Shown here: positions 1-8,546 of the stretch, piece by piece
How the letters are laid out: each line of letters starts with the position of its first letter
Numbering within the stretch: the stretch's first letter is position 1
Assembly: GCA_046349435.1 (NCBI GenBank)
Contig: JAXMCI010000040.1
Coordinates: forward strand, 6,350 to 70,349
Direction of reading: 5' to 3'
From: JAXMCI01 sp046349435
Lineage (GTDB): Bacteria; Pseudomonadota; Alphaproteobacteria; Dongiales; Dongiaceae
DNA: 64,000 nucleotides
The notes under the pieces: model-generated
Databases searched by the model: none
Seen by the model: only the letters and a program-made list of their open reading frames with translations
Told to the model about the DNA's origin: nothing
Position numbers and translations under genes: made by a program

Positions 1-264
1 GGCGTCCGGATAGGTCCGCAGCCTGGCGAACTGGCCCATGGGCGCGTGGCTTCCGGTCGGCGCCGCGACGTTGGTCATCACCCGCCGGGTGAACTCCATG
101 GTCACCAGCGGGTAGCCGTAGATGTACGCGTCGACGGCGGTCGAGAAGTCGTCCAGGCCATCGACCGGCATCATATGGTCGTCGGCCCTGGCCGCAGCGG
201 CCAGGACGCCGCCGGCCAGCAGGCCGAGGGAACCCAATGTGACATGACGGCGCGAGATGCTCAT
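1..264 (-). CDS. DUF1254 domain protein, N-terminal part (cut by window edge)
   Basis: The gene starts at an ATG whose first base is 264 and runs off the left edge, so only the first 88 codons are visible. A GGGGGAG ribosome-binding site precedes the ATG. The product begins with MSISRRH and a hydrophobic Ala/Leu/Gly-rich stretch ending in AAARADD, which reads as a secretion signal with a twin-arginine-like SRR start. It continues into DAYIYGYPLVTMEFTRRVMT, the characteristic opening of DUF1254 proteins, which usually carry a DUF1214 domain further on. The function of the family is not established. The C-terminal half, which would confirm the family, is missing here. Confidence 0.75.
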   Translation of the reverse strand, partial: MSISRRHVTLGSLGLLAGGVLAAAARADDHMMPVDGLDDFSTAVDAYIYGYPLVTMEFTRRVMTNVAAPTGSHAPMGQFARLRTYPDA

Positions 265-401
265 TTCGGTGTCTCCCCCAGGGGCGGGCGCTTTCATGGA
301 GGCGCAGAGGCCTCCGCCGGGCGAGGGCGGTAGCACGCGCGCCGGCGCCGGCACTATGCAGAACTGGAAACGGGCGCCGGCGGAGGGGGCGGTCCGGCGG
401 C

Positions 402-1355
402 TCAGGCCGGCGGGCGGGCGAGCGTCGCGGAAGGCGATTCGCCGAACAGCCGCCGGTAGCGGACGGAGAAGCGGCCGAGCTCCCAGAAGCCGAGGTCGGC
501 GGCGATGCCGGTGACGGTCGCCCTGGCGGGGTCGGCTGCCGTCAGGGCCCGGCGCGCGAGATGCATGCGGCGGAGCGACATGAAGCGGTGCGGGCTGAGC
601 CCGGTATGCTCCATGCAGGCGGTGTGCAGCGTGCGGACCGAGACGCCCAGCCGGGTGCAGGCCTCGGTGACGTAGAGCGGCAGCCCCTCGCTCTCCTCGA
701 GCAGCTCGTAGAACCGGCGCAGCACGACGGTCCTGCCGCGGCCGCCGGTTTCCGGCACGACCATTTCGGGATGGCCCGCCAGGCACTCGGTCAGCGCGGC
801 CAGAAGCGCCTGGTCGGCGGCCCTGGCCACCTCGGGGTGGTGCGCCAGATCCAGGCGGCCCTCGACCAGCCGCATGATGCTGTGATGGCGCGCGCGCAGG
901 CGGGCGAAGTCGGCCGCGCCGGGACGGACGACGCCGACGGTGATGCGCGGGCCGCGGTCTTCGCCGGTCAGGGCGGCCCACGCCGTGCCGAGCGCGTCGG
1001 GGGTCAGCGTCATCGTCGCCCAGCGGCAGTCCGCCGGCACCCGGAGGAAGTGCTCCTCGGCCGGCCGCGACATGACGAGGACGGCCGGGTCCAGGTCGAT
1101 GCCATTGACGGCGAACGGAGCCCCGTCCTGCCCGGCGTGAAACATCAGGACGCACCGGGCAAGCGGCAGCTCCGTGCGCACCGCGATCGGCAGCGACTGC
1201 GAGCCCCGCTGCACGGTCAGCTGCCGCAGCGCCAGGTTGGACAGGGAGGCCTGGAACGAGCCGCGCCGCGACGGGACGATCTGGGTGCGGGAGGGCTTGA
1301 TCCCATCCTGGTATTGATGGGGCTCGACAAATGTGGCGGACATGCCGGCCGGCAT
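402..1355 (-). CDS. AraC-family transcriptional regulator
   Basis: A 317-residue DNA-binding regulator. The last ~100 residues form the two-helix-turn-helix AraC domain: the segment from LGVSVRTLHTACMEHTGLSP is the first helix pair, and GIAADLGFWELGRFSVRYRR is the second, with the usual GF..LGRFS..YR signature before the FGESPS turn. The N-terminal ~200 residues look like the cupin-like sensing region of AraC-binding-type regulators. A GGAGGG site eight bases upstream supports the ATG at 1355; a second ATG at 1343 is possible. The gene is transcribed in the same direction as the DUF1254 gene 137 bases downstream, so that gene is a possible target, but nothing in the sequence proves it. The ligand is unknown. 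Confidence 0.88.
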   Translation of the reverse strand: MPAGMSATFVEPHQYQDGIKPSRTQIVPSRRGSFQASLSNLALRQLTVQRGSQSLPIAVRTELPLARCVLMFHAGQDGAPFAVNGIDLDPAVLVMSRPAEEHFLRVPADCRWATMTLTPDALGTAWAALTGEDRGPRITVGVVRPGAADFARLRARHHSIMRLVEGRLDLAHHPEVARAADQALLAALTECLAGHPEMVVPETGGRGRTVVLRRFYELLEESEGLPLYVTEACTRLGVSVRTLHTACMEHTGLSPHRFMSLRRMHLARRALTAADPARATVTGIAADLGFWELGRFSVRYRRLFGESPSATLARPPA

Positions 1356-1687
1356 CGCGCACGCCCTCCGCTATCGCCGTTCCGTAGCCCCGTGCCTCGG
1401 CCCGCCGCCGCTCTGGCACCGCCACTTCCTATAGCGGATGCGCGCTCCCCCGCAAAGCCGGCGGAAGGCCCGGCCACGCAACCGTCGCCATCGCCGGGCG
1501 GCACCGTCCCTGCCGGGCCTCGGACCGCCGCGGGTCATGGCCCGTCCGGGGCGCTGCCCCGCTCCGGCGGCGGCTGCCCGCTTCCGTCAGCGGCGGCGGT
1601 CGTGATCACCAGCAGCGCCGGCGCGATTCTGGCGAGCTGCAGCCTCTCGGCCTCGGGCAGCAGGGCATCGATCGCCACCATCACCGG

Positions 1688-1909
1688 GAGCTGCTGCGCG
1701 TCATCGCCGAGAAGGCGCCGGGCTCTCTGGACGAGCTGGCCCGATTGACCGGCAAGGCGAAGTCGAACCTCTCGCGCACGCTGCGGACCATCGAAGGCTA
1801 CGGCCTCGTCCGCCTCGAACGCGGCGAGCGGGGCCGGATCGCGCCGAGGGTCATGCACGAGCGCGTGGAGCTGGATCTGCCCCTCACGATCTCGCGCAAG
1901 GCTGGCTGA
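1688..1909 (+). pseudogene. 5'-truncated HTH regulator (HVO_A0114-like) remnant
   Basis: The reading frame ending in TGA at 1907-1909 encodes a clear winged-helix segment: LLRVIAEKAPGSLDELARL, then TGKAKSNLSRTLRTIEGYGL, then VRLERGERGRIAPRV and an ELDLPLTISRKAG end. This resembles the C-terminal HTH of the HVO_A0114/antitoxin-type putative DNA-binding proteins. There is no ATG, GTG or TTG in this frame upstream to about 1560, and the upstream peptide in this frame and the two others has no family character. The 5' half therefore appears lost, making this a remnant. The left boundary is approximate. A non-canonical start cannot be excluded. Confidence 0.5.
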
Positions 1910-1969
1910 GCCTTGCCCCGGAGGGGCTCGGCAGCCCTTTGCGACTCCGCTCTGTATGGGGATCGGCAA

Positions 1970-2059
1970 TGGCGGAGGGGGTGGGATTCGAACCCACGGT
2001 ACCCTCGCGGGTACAACGGTTTTCGAGACCGCCCCGATCGACCACTCCGGCACCCCTCC
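1970..2059 (-). tRNA. tRNA-Ser (anticodon CGA)
   Basis: Read on the minus strand, the 5' acceptor arm GGAGGGG (2059-2053) pairs with CCCCTCC (1980-1974), followed by discriminator G and an encoded CCA (1972-1970). The anticodon stem GCGGT/ACCGT encloses the loop CTCGAAA, giving anticodon CGA, which reads UCG codons. A long variable arm (stem TACCC/GGGTA) and the T-loop GGTTCGAATCC are present, as expected for a class II serine tRNA of about 90 nt. Confidence 0.96.
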
Positions 2060-2271
2060 GCGGGAGCCCAGCTTGCTGGGTCGCCTTGGCCCCGACGGGG
2101 CCGGCCGATTGAGCGGCGCGGACCCTAGCCGATCGCTCCCGGCGCCGCAAGCCTGGGCGCGTGCCGCCCGGGAGCCCGACGGCGCCGCCGGGGAACGCAG
2201 GCCGGGCCGGGCGGTTCTCCGGCCGGCCCGGCCTCTGCCGGGCGGCTCGGGATCGAGGGCGGAGCGGCGGC

Positions 2272-3396
2272 ATGGCGGAATCGGCGGCGAGGCGGAGCGG
2301 GCCGGCCAAGGTCGACCGGCTGACGGCGATCCGCTTCTTCGCGGCCGCGTGGGTGGTGGTGTTCCACACCATGGGCTACCTGCACCCCGACTTCCGCGGG
2401 CTCGGGCCCCTGATCACCCACGGCGAGACGGCCGTCGACCTCTTCTTCGTGCTGAGCGGCTTCATCCTGGCGCATGTCTACTACGACGGCTTCGCCCGCC
2501 TGACCGGGCGGGCCTGGGGCGCCTTCCTGGTGCGGCGGCTGGCGCGGATCTATCCCGCCCACCTCGTCATGCTGCTCGCCTGGATCGCCTATGTCGCCGC
2601 CGGGCGGCTGGGCGGGGCGGCGATCGCCACGCCGGAGCGCTACGCGCCGTCGGCCATCCTGACCAACCTGCTGCTGGTCCAGGGCTGGGGCTTCGACCGC
2701 TCGCTGACCTGGAACTACCCGGCCTGGTCGATCAGCGCCGAGTGGTTCGCCTACCTGCTGTTCCCGCCGCTCTGCCTGCTGCTGCACCGGCTGGGCCGCG
2801 CCCGGCCCTGGCTCGGGCTGCTGCTCGCCCAGGCGCTGCTGGTCGGGCTGCAGCTGGGCTTCGGCGCGCTCTACCGCACCTACGATTGCAGCCTGCTGCG
2901 CATCGCCCCGGAGTTCCTCGCCGGCATCTTTCTCTGGCAGCTGCGCGACCGGGTGCGGCTGCCGCGCCCCGACCTGCTGCTGGCGCTGGCGCTCGCCGGC
3001 TTCGTCGCGCTGGCGGCGAGCGGGGTCGGCCGGCTGCCGCTGGTGCTGGCGGCGCAGCTCGTCATCCTGCTCACCTACCGCGCCGCCGGGCCGCTCGGCC
3101 GGCTGCTCGCCTGGAAGCCGCTGGTCTATCTCGGCGAGGTCTCCTACTCGCTCTACATGGTGCACGCGCTGGTGCTGTCGGTGAGCTACCGGCTGCTGGC
3201 GAAGGCGGCGCCGCTCGAGACGCTGCAGGCCATGGCGCCGCTCGTCGTGCTGGCCGTCCTGGCGGCCGCGCAGCTCGCCGCCAGCCTGCTCTTCCACCTC
3301 GTCGAGGAGCCGGTGCGCCGCGCCGTCACCGCCCGCCTCGGCCGCGCCGGGCCGCGCCGCAGCCCGGCGGCCGGGCTGCACGAGCCGGTGCTCTGA
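2272..3396 (+). CDS. Acyltransferase family 3 membrane protein (OafA/NolL type)
   Basis: A 374-residue integral membrane acyltransferase that would transfer acyl groups to a sugar or lipid-linked acceptor at the cytoplasmic membrane. It opens with the family signature RLTAIRFFAAAWVVVFHTMG (conserved Arg20 and His32) followed by AVDLFFVLSGFILAHVY, and has about ten hydrophobic segments to the C-terminus. YSLYMVHALVL near the end is the other typical family motif. The start at 2272 was chosen because the family signature begins close to it and a GGGCGGAG-like site precedes it; an upstream extension to 2161 adds only Pro/Gly/Arg-rich sequence. The acceptor substrate is unknown. The extreme C-terminus (GPRRSPAAGLHEPV) is encoded by a 42-bp sequence found again at 5508-5549. 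Confidence 0.88.
   Translation: MAESAARRSGPAKVDRLTAIRFFAAAWVVVFHTMGYLHPDFRGLGPLITHGETAVDLFFVLSGFILAHVYYDGFARLTGRAWGAFLVRRLARIYPAHLVMLLAWIAYVAAGRLGGAAIATPERYAPSAILTNLLLVQGWGFDRSLTWNYPAWSISAEWFAYLLFPPLCLLLHRLGRARPWLGLLLAQALLVGLQLGFGALYRTYDCSLLRIAPEFLAGIFLWQLRDRVRLPRPDLLLALALAGFVALAASGVGRLPLVLAAQLVILLTYRAAGPLGRLLAWKPLVYLGEVSYSLYMVHALVLSVSYRLLAKAAPLETLQAMAPLVVLAVLAAAQLAASLLFHLVEEPVRRAVTARLGRAGPRRSPAAGLHEPVL
3350..3391. repeat. 42-bp direct repeat, copy A (left of amine oxidase gene)
   Basis: This stretch and 5508-5549 match at 38 of 42 positions in the same orientation. Copy A is the last coding part of the acyltransferase gene. Together the two copies bracket the copper amine oxidase gene. Confidence 0.7.
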
Positions 3397-3450
3397 GGGC
3401 CTCGGCCCGCCCCGCCGGACGTCCGGCCCGCCAGCCGCCCCGAGGGTACC

Positions 3451-5388
3451 TCAGTGGCAGCACGTCTTGGGCCGCGGCGGCGGCACGTCCAGCGCCGGAT
3501 TTCGCTCGAAGAATCCGGCCGGCTCGAGCAGGAATCCGACATAGCCGACCGGCATCACCGGCCAGTCCTCGGGCCGCGGCACATGCAGGTGGGCGAGCGT
3601 GTACCAGACGACGATGTCGGTGTCGGCGACCGGCCGGTCCTGCCGCGTCCACACCGGCAGCCCGTCGGCGCCGGCCCGCTGGTTGGGGTAGTCGCCCGCC
3701 GGGAAGTTCTCGTCGGGGTGATAGGGCGTCACCCAGAGGTGATTGGCGGCGAAGCCGGCGCGCTGCGCCACGCTCGCCTCCGGATCGACGAGCAGCACGC
3801 CGTTCTCGCCCGGCTTCAGCCGGTAGGCCACCGGCTCGCCCAGGGCGTTCACCGACCCGGGATTGGCGATCAGCCAGTAGCGGCCGGCGGCAGGATCGAC
3901 CCGGCGGCGGGCCGCCGCCTCGGTCGCGAGCAGGGTCGCCTCGGCCACGAACGCGTTGCCGTGCGGATTGCCGGCGCCGCGCGGCACGGTCCTGGTGTTG
4001 ACCTCGAGCACCGAGTTGCGCGGCCCGTCCACCTCCATGTCGAGCCGCACGTTGAAGATGTGCTGATGGATCTGCGCATAGAGCTGGCGGGCGACCAGCG
4101 TCCCGTATCCCGGCCTGGTCCCCGGCTCGACCGCCGCCGTGTTGAGGATGCCGGTCAGCTTCACCTCGAACTGGATTCGGCCGTCCTGGTAGAAGTACCA
4201 GAAGAAGCCGTAGTCGTAGTTGCCGACGGTCGCGAAGAAGGAGACGACCAGGCGACGCGACCGGCGGACCTCGGTGTCGCCGGTGCGCCAGTCCCGGTGG
4301 CGCCACAGCACGCCGAAATCCTCCTCGTGCATGCAGATGGCGTTGCCGATGCGCAGCGGCTCGCCGGTCGAGGCGGCGACCACCGCGTCGAAATAGTGGA
4401 TCTCGCCCAGGCAGTCGCAGCCGAGCCGGAGCGAGTTCGCCATGGAGCCGACGCCATATTCCCCGACGTCGAACGCGTTCTTGGTGTAGTGCCGCTTGCT
4501 CGGGTCGCCATAGGGAACGACCATCTCGGCGAGCGAGGCCCGGTAGATGAGGGGCCGGACGCGGCCCTGGTCCTCATAGCCGATGCGGTGGAGCACGAGA
4601 CCCTCGCGCGCCGTGAACCCGATCCGGAAGTGCCATTTCTGCCAGGTCACGGCATTGCCGCGCACCGTGAAGCTCGGCCCGTCCGGCTGCACGATCTCGA
4701 GCGGCTTGAGATCGGTGCGGAAGCTGCCCTGGAACTCGGCGCCGTAGTTGCCGTCGTCGGGCGGCAGCGGCACGACCCCGTGATCCTCGACCTCGATCAC
4801 CTCCATGGCGTTGAGGTCGACCAGCGGATGCAGCCCCTCGAGCGGCCGCGCATAGCCGTTGTCGCGGGCGCTGCGCCGCAGCCAGCAGAACCCCCGCGCC
4901 AGCCGGCGCCCCGCCTCCCTGTCGTCGCCATACCAGCCGACGGACCAGGGATCGACCATCACCAGGCCGGCATCCGCGATGCCCCGCTTGCGCAAGGCTT
5001 CGAGGAATGCCGGGCTGCGCTTGACGGCGGCCTCGCACTCGACGAACTCCTCGGGCGTGATGGTGGGCTGGACGCCCGGCAGGTCCGTCCAGGACCGGAC
5101 CTCGCCGGCGGTCAGCCCGACGATGACCTCGGAGGTCACGCCCGACTCGTGATCGAGCAGGCAGACGATCGCCTCCCGCTCGACCGCCATGCCGGGGCGG
5201 AACGCGAGGACGCTCGACTTCGCCGGCTCCCTGAGCCCGACGGAGATGAATCGCGTGCGTCGGCCGAGGCGGCCGCTGGCCCGCAGGATCGCGACGGCCC
5301 GGCGGATCTCGTCCTCCGAAAGGGGCGACAGCGGATGCTCTGCCGTCGTCGTGTCGCCGCCCTCGGCGGTGGCTGCCAGTAGAGACAT
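3451..5388 (-). CDS. Copper-containing primary amine oxidase
   Basis: A 645-residue quinoprotein that oxidatively deaminates primary amines to aldehyde, ammonia and hydrogen peroxide. The topaquinone consensus is present as ATVGNYDYG, with Tyr391 the residue that is self-processed to TPQ. Asp307 in NAFDVGEYG is the expected catalytic base. The copper ligands are His441 and His443 (HQHIFN) and His602 in HVPRPEDWPVMP. Length fits the family. No convincing signal peptide is seen, so a cytoplasmic location is likely, as for several bacterial members. The ATG at 5388 has a GGGAG site at the right spacing; an upstream in-frame extension lacks one. Its position opposite a polyamine-type importer suggests a role in amine catabolism, which is inference. 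Confidence 0.95.
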   Translation of the reverse strand: MSLLAATAEGGDTTTAEHPLSPLSEDEIRRAVAILRASGRLGRRTRFISVGLREPAKSSVLAFRPGMAVEREAIVCLLDHESGVTSEVIVGLTAGEVRSWTDLPGVQPTITPEEFVECEAAVKRSPAFLEALRKRGIADAGLVMVDPWSVGWYGDDREAGRRLARGFCWLRRSARDNGYARPLEGLHPLVDLNAMEVIEVEDHGVVPLPPDDGNYGAEFQGSFRTDLKPLEIVQPDGPSFTVRGNAVTWQKWHFRIGFTAREGLVLHRIGYEDQGRVRPLIYRASLAEMVVPYGDPSKRHYTKNAFDVGEYGVGSMANSLRLGCDCLGEIHYFDAVVAASTGEPLRIGNAICMHEEDFGVLWRHRDWRTGDTEVRRSRRLVVSFFATVGNYDYGFFWYFYQDGRIQFEVKLTGILNTAAVEPGTRPGYGTLVARQLYAQIHQHIFNVRLDMEVDGPRNSVLEVNTRTVPRGAGNPHGNAFVAEATLLATEAAARRRVDPAAGRYWLIANPGSVNALGEPVAYRLKPGENGVLLVDPEASVAQRAGFAANHLWVTPYHPDENFPAGDYPNQRAGADGLPVWTRQDRPVADTDIVVWYTLAHLHVPRPEDWPVMPVGYVGFLLEPAGFFERNPALDVPPPRPKTCCH

Positions 5389-5507
5389 CGTGCTCCCTTT
5401 CACTCGGATCCTATGGGACCTGCCGGCGGGCGAGCCCGATAGCGATGATGACACGGTTTACGCCGCAGCCCCACGGCCAGCCAAGCTCGAAGGTTCGGGC
5501 TTGCGCG

Positions 5508-5549
5508 GGCCGCGGCGCAGCCCGGCCGCCTGGCTGCGCGAGCCGGTGC
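5508..5549. repeat. 42-bp direct repeat, copy B (right of amine oxidase gene)
   Basis: Direct-orientation match (38 of 42) to 3350-3391. It lies in the gap between the divergently transcribed amine oxidase and hydrolase genes. It would encode GPRRSPAAWLREPV, nearly the same peptide as the acyltransferase C-terminus, but here it belongs to no gene. Confidence 0.7.
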
Positions 5550-5583
5550 CGCAGGGCGGTTGTTCGCCCGGACAACGGTCTGT

Positions 5584-5613
5584 TTGACAGCTCAAATGCG
5601 CCTCCGCTAGGGT
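5584..5613 (+). promoter_or_regulatory. Putative sigma-70 promoter of the amine-uptake operon
   Basis: TTGACA at 5584-5589 and TAGGGT at 5608-5613 are separated by 18 bases, about 40 bases before the ATG of the first gene of the operon. The -35 box is perfect; the -10 box is weak. The surrounding stretch is slightly AT-richer than its neighbourhood. Confidence 0.5.
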
Positions 5614-5650
5614 CCCTGCTCCTGTGCCGCAGGCTGGGAGGGACCCGGGA

Positions 5651-6331
5651 ATGACCGCCGCTGCCCCGTGGGCGCGCACCGCGCTGGTCGCCGTCGACCT
5701 GCAGCGGGAATGCATCGAGGCCGAGGGCGCCTGGCCGATCTACAATCGCGACGCGCTGCTGGCCAACGCCGCCGCCGCGATCGCCGGCGCTCGGGCCGCC
5801 GGCATCCCGGTGATCTACACCCAGCACTGGCTCGACCCGCGCGGCGTCGACGCGCTGCGCTACGAGCCGCGGCTGCCCGACGGCCGCCCGACCCACAGCC
5901 TGGCCGGCGACCCGATGGCCGAGATCCACCCGGCCGTGGCGCCCGGCCCCGACGACATCGTCATCCGCAAGCAGCGCTGGAGCGGCTTCTACGGCACCAA
6001 CCTCGAGCTGGTGCTGAACCGCCTCGACATCGACCACCTGATCATGCTCGGCGTCTGGACCGAGGCCTGCTTCGAGACCACCGTCTGGGACGCCATCTGG
6101 CGCGACTACCGCCTGACCATCGTCAAGGACGCCTGCGGCACCGCCACCGACCTGATGCACATGACGGCGATCCTCGACCTCGCCAACTGGCTCTATGGCG
6201 GCAGCATCGCGACGGCGGCCGAGCTGGCCAAGGGGCTGGCCGGCCAGCCCTGGCGCGCCTGGCGCTTCGAGCGGCCGAGCGCCTTCGCCTACACCGTCGA
6301 GACCGTGCGGGCGATGTACGACTCGATCTGA
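5651..6331 (+). CDS. Isochorismatase-family cysteine hydrolase
   Basis: A 226-residue alpha/beta hydrolase of the isochorismatase/N-carbamoylsarcosine amidase superfamily, probably cleaving an amide or carbamoyl bond of a small amine. The catalytic triad is visible: Asp16 in LVAVDLQRE, Lys107 in VIRKQRWSGF and nucleophile Cys140 in LGVWTEACFETT. The ATG at 5651 follows a GGGAGGGACCCGGGA stretch and comes after the promoter; an upstream start at 5624 would add nine weakly supported residues. It is the first gene of a plus-strand operon with the importer genes 38 bases downstream, so the substrate is probably something that importer brings in. The exact reaction cannot be read from sequence. 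Confidence 0.88.
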   Translation: MTAAAPWARTALVAVDLQRECIEAEGAWPIYNRDALLANAAAAIAGARAAGIPVIYTQHWLDPRGVDALRYEPRLPDGRPTHSLAGDPMAEIHPAVAPGPDDIVIRKQRWSGFYGTNLELVLNRLDIDHLIMLGVWTEACFETTVWDAIWRDYRLTIVKDACGTATDLMHMTAILDLANWLYGGSIATAAELAKGLAGQPWRAWRFERPSAFAYTVETVRAMYDSI

Positions 6332-6369
6332 TAGAACCCACGGCAACGACGAGACAGGGGAGGGGACCG

Positions 6370-7422
6370 ATGAAGCGCCGCACGTTCCTGCAAGGCGCCG
6401 CCACGCTCGCGGCGGGCGCCGCGCTGGCGCCGATGGTGGTGCGCCGGGCCGAGGCGGCCGGGCCGCTCCGGCTGCTGACCTGGGAGGGCTATGCCGAGGA
6501 TGCCTGGGTCAAGGACTTCGAGCAGGCCAACGGCGCCACCGTCACCAAGACCTATGTCGGCTCGAACGACGAGTACATGGCCAAGCTGGCCGCCGGCGGC
6601 GGCGAGTACGACCTGGTGGTGATCGTCAGCGCGCTCGCCCAGCGGGCGATCAATGCCGGGTTCGTCGAGGCGCTCGACCGCGACGCGATCCCCAACCTGA
6701 AGCAGCTCTATACGCGCCTGCAGGACCCCGGCTTCGCGACCAAGGACGGCAAGCTCTATGGCGCGCCGACCTTCCTCGCCATCTCGCCGGTGACGGTCAA
6801 TGCCGAGGCGATCCCCACCGGCAGCGATTTCGGCGTGCTGTTCGACAAGGCCAATGCCGGCAAGATCGCCATGTGGGACGACGTCTCGACGCTCGGCGAC
6901 ACCGCCAACTGGATGGGCATCGACAACATCTGGACGATGAGCGACGAGCAGCTCGCCGCGGTGAAGGCCAAGCTGATCGAGCAGAAGCCGATGGTGCGCA
7001 CCTACTGGTCGCAGGCCGGCGAGGCGATCGACCTGTTCATGAACAAGGAGATCGTCGCCTCCAACTCCTGGAGCTACATCACCACGACGCTGCAGTCGCG
7101 CGGCCTGAAGGTGCGCGACTTCCCGGGCAAGCCGCCGATCGGCGCCATCGATTCCCACTTCATCGTCAAGGGCAGCGCCAACCGCGCGCTGGCCCTCAAC
7201 TTCATCGACCACGTGCTCGGCGCCAAGGCCCAGGGCGCGATCGCCGAGCTCACGGGCTATACCCCGACCAACCCGCAGTCGCGCCAGTTCATGAAGCCGG
7301 AGACCTGGCAGAAGCTGCGGCTCGACGACGTCCAGGGCACCATCGACAAGATGAAGTTCTGGGAGGACATCCCGCGCCGCGCCAAGTACCTCGAGGTGCT
7401 GAACGAGGTGAAGGCCGCCTGA
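6370..7422 (+). CDS. ABC transporter substrate-binding protein, spermidine/putrescine (PotD) type
   Basis: A 350-residue periplasmic binding protein of the family that captures polyamines. MKRRTFLQGAATLAAGAALA is a twin-arginine-type signal peptide, followed by the mature start AGPLRLLTWEGYAEDAWVKD, typical of PotD-like proteins. Fold-typical stretches include GEYDLVVIVSALAQRAINAG and FWEDIPRRAKYLEVLNEV. The start at 6370 is preceded by AGGGGA. The gene is the second in the operon, and its stop overlaps the start of the ATPase gene by one base (TGATG). Specificity for polyamines over other small cations is inference from the family. Confidence 0.9.
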   Translation: MKRRTFLQGAATLAAGAALAPMVVRRAEAAGPLRLLTWEGYAEDAWVKDFEQANGATVTKTYVGSNDEYMAKLAAGGGEYDLVVIVSALAQRAINAGFVEALDRDAIPNLKQLYTRLQDPGFATKDGKLYGAPTFLAISPVTVNAEAIPTGSDFGVLFDKANAGKIAMWDDVSTLGDTANWMGIDNIWTMSDEQLAAVKAKLIEQKPMVRTYWSQAGEAIDLFMNKEIVASNSWSYITTTLQSRGLKVRDFPGKPPIGAIDSHFIVKGSANRALALNFIDHVLGAKAQGAIAELTGYTPTNPQSRQFMKPETWQKLRLDDVQGTIDKMKFWEDIPRRAKYLEVLNEVKAA

Positions 7423-8546
7423 TGGCGGCCGGGCGGAGCGGGGACGGCGGCGCCGACCGCCCGGTCGTCCGCCTCGAGGCGGTGCGCAAGCGCTTCGGCG
7501 CGGTCACCGCCGTCGCCGAGGTCAGCCTCGAGATCCAGCGCGGCGAGTTCCTGACGCTGCTCGGCCCGAGCGGCTGCGGCAAGACCACGACCTTGCGGCT
7601 GATCAGCGGGCTCGAGGTGCCGGACGACGGCCTGGTCTGGCTGGAGGACCGCGTCGTCAACGACGTCCCGCCCTTCCGGCGCGACGTCAACACGGTGTTC
7701 CAGAGCTACGCCCTCTTCCCGCATCTCAGCGTCTTCGACAACGTCGCCTACGGCCTGACCCTGAAGCGGCTGCCGAGGCCCGAGCTGCGCGCCCGCGTCT
7801 CGGCGATGCTGGAGCGGGTCGGCCTGTCGGACAAGGCGCGGCGCCTGCCGCGCGAGCTGTCGGGCGGCCAGATGCAGCGCGTCGCGCTGGCCCGCGCGCT
7901 GGTCAACGAGCCGCGCGTCCTGCTGCTCGACGAGCCGCTCGGCGCGCTCGACGCCCGGCTGCGCCAGGCCATGCAGCTCGAGCTGCGCCGCCTGCATCTC
8001 GATCTCGGCCTGACCTTCGTCTGCGTCACCCACGACCAGGAGGAGGCCCTGGTCATGAGCAACCGCATCGCGGTGATGCAGGACGGCCGCATCGCCCAGC
8101 TCGGCACGCCGCGCGAGATCTTCGAGCGCCCGGCCAGCCGCTTCGTCGCCGACTTCATCGGCGGCTGCAACTTCCTGCCGGCGCGGCACGAAGGCGGCGG
8201 CCGGCTGCTGCTGCCGGGCGGGGTGGCGTGGCGGGTCGATCCGGCCCGCATCCCGGCCCTGGTCCCGGGCAGCGGCGGCGGCGCCCTGGTGGCGGCGATC
8301 CGCCCGCAGCGCGTCGAGCTGCGCCCGCCCGGCGACGCCGGCCCGCTCTCCGCCGCGGCGACGCTGCGCGACATCGTCTATGCCGGCGCGGCGCAGCGGC
8401 TGCACCTGACGCTGGCGCCCGGCACCGAGCTGGTCGCCGAGCTGCCCGGCCGGGCCGCGGCGGGCCTCGCGCCCGGCGCCGCGGTCACCATCGGGGTGGC
8501 GCCCGAGGACCTGCTGCTCTTCCCGGACGGCGGAGCCGGCGCATGA
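7422..8546 (+). CDS. ABC transporter ATPase, PotA type
   Basis: A 374-residue ATPase that powers the polyamine-type importer. Walker A GPSGCGKTT begins at Gly48, the signature LSGGQMQR lies near residue 146, Walker B LLLDEPLGALDAR near 167-175, and the switch histidine is in VCVTHDQEEA. After residue ~250 there is a C-terminal TOBE-type regulatory region, as expected for this subfamily. The ATG overlaps the stop of the binding-protein gene (TGATG) and its own stop overlaps the next gene (ATGA), which indicates translational coupling. Confidence 0.93.
   Translation: MAAGRSGDGGADRPVVRLEAVRKRFGAVTAVAEVSLEIQRGEFLTLLGPSGCGKTTTLRLISGLEVPDDGLVWLEDRVVNDVPPFRRDVNTVFQSYALFPHLSVFDNVAYGLTLKRLPRPELRARVSAMLERVGLSDKARRLPRELSGGQMQRVALARALVNEPRVLLLDEPLGALDARLRQAMQLELRRLHLDLGLTFVCVTHDQEEALVMSNRIAVMQDGRIAQLGTPREIFERPASRFVADFIGGCNFLPARHEGGGRLLLPGGVAWRVDPARIPALVPGSGGGALVAAIRPQRVELRPPGDAGPLSAAATLRDIVYAGAAQRLHLTLAPGTELVAELPGRAAAGLAPGAAVTIGVAPEDLLLFPDGGAGA

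Noticed and set aside
1535..2053. Minus-strand frame of 172 codons over tRNA-Ser
   Set aside because: It reads through the tRNA gene and the HTH remnant and has no family features.
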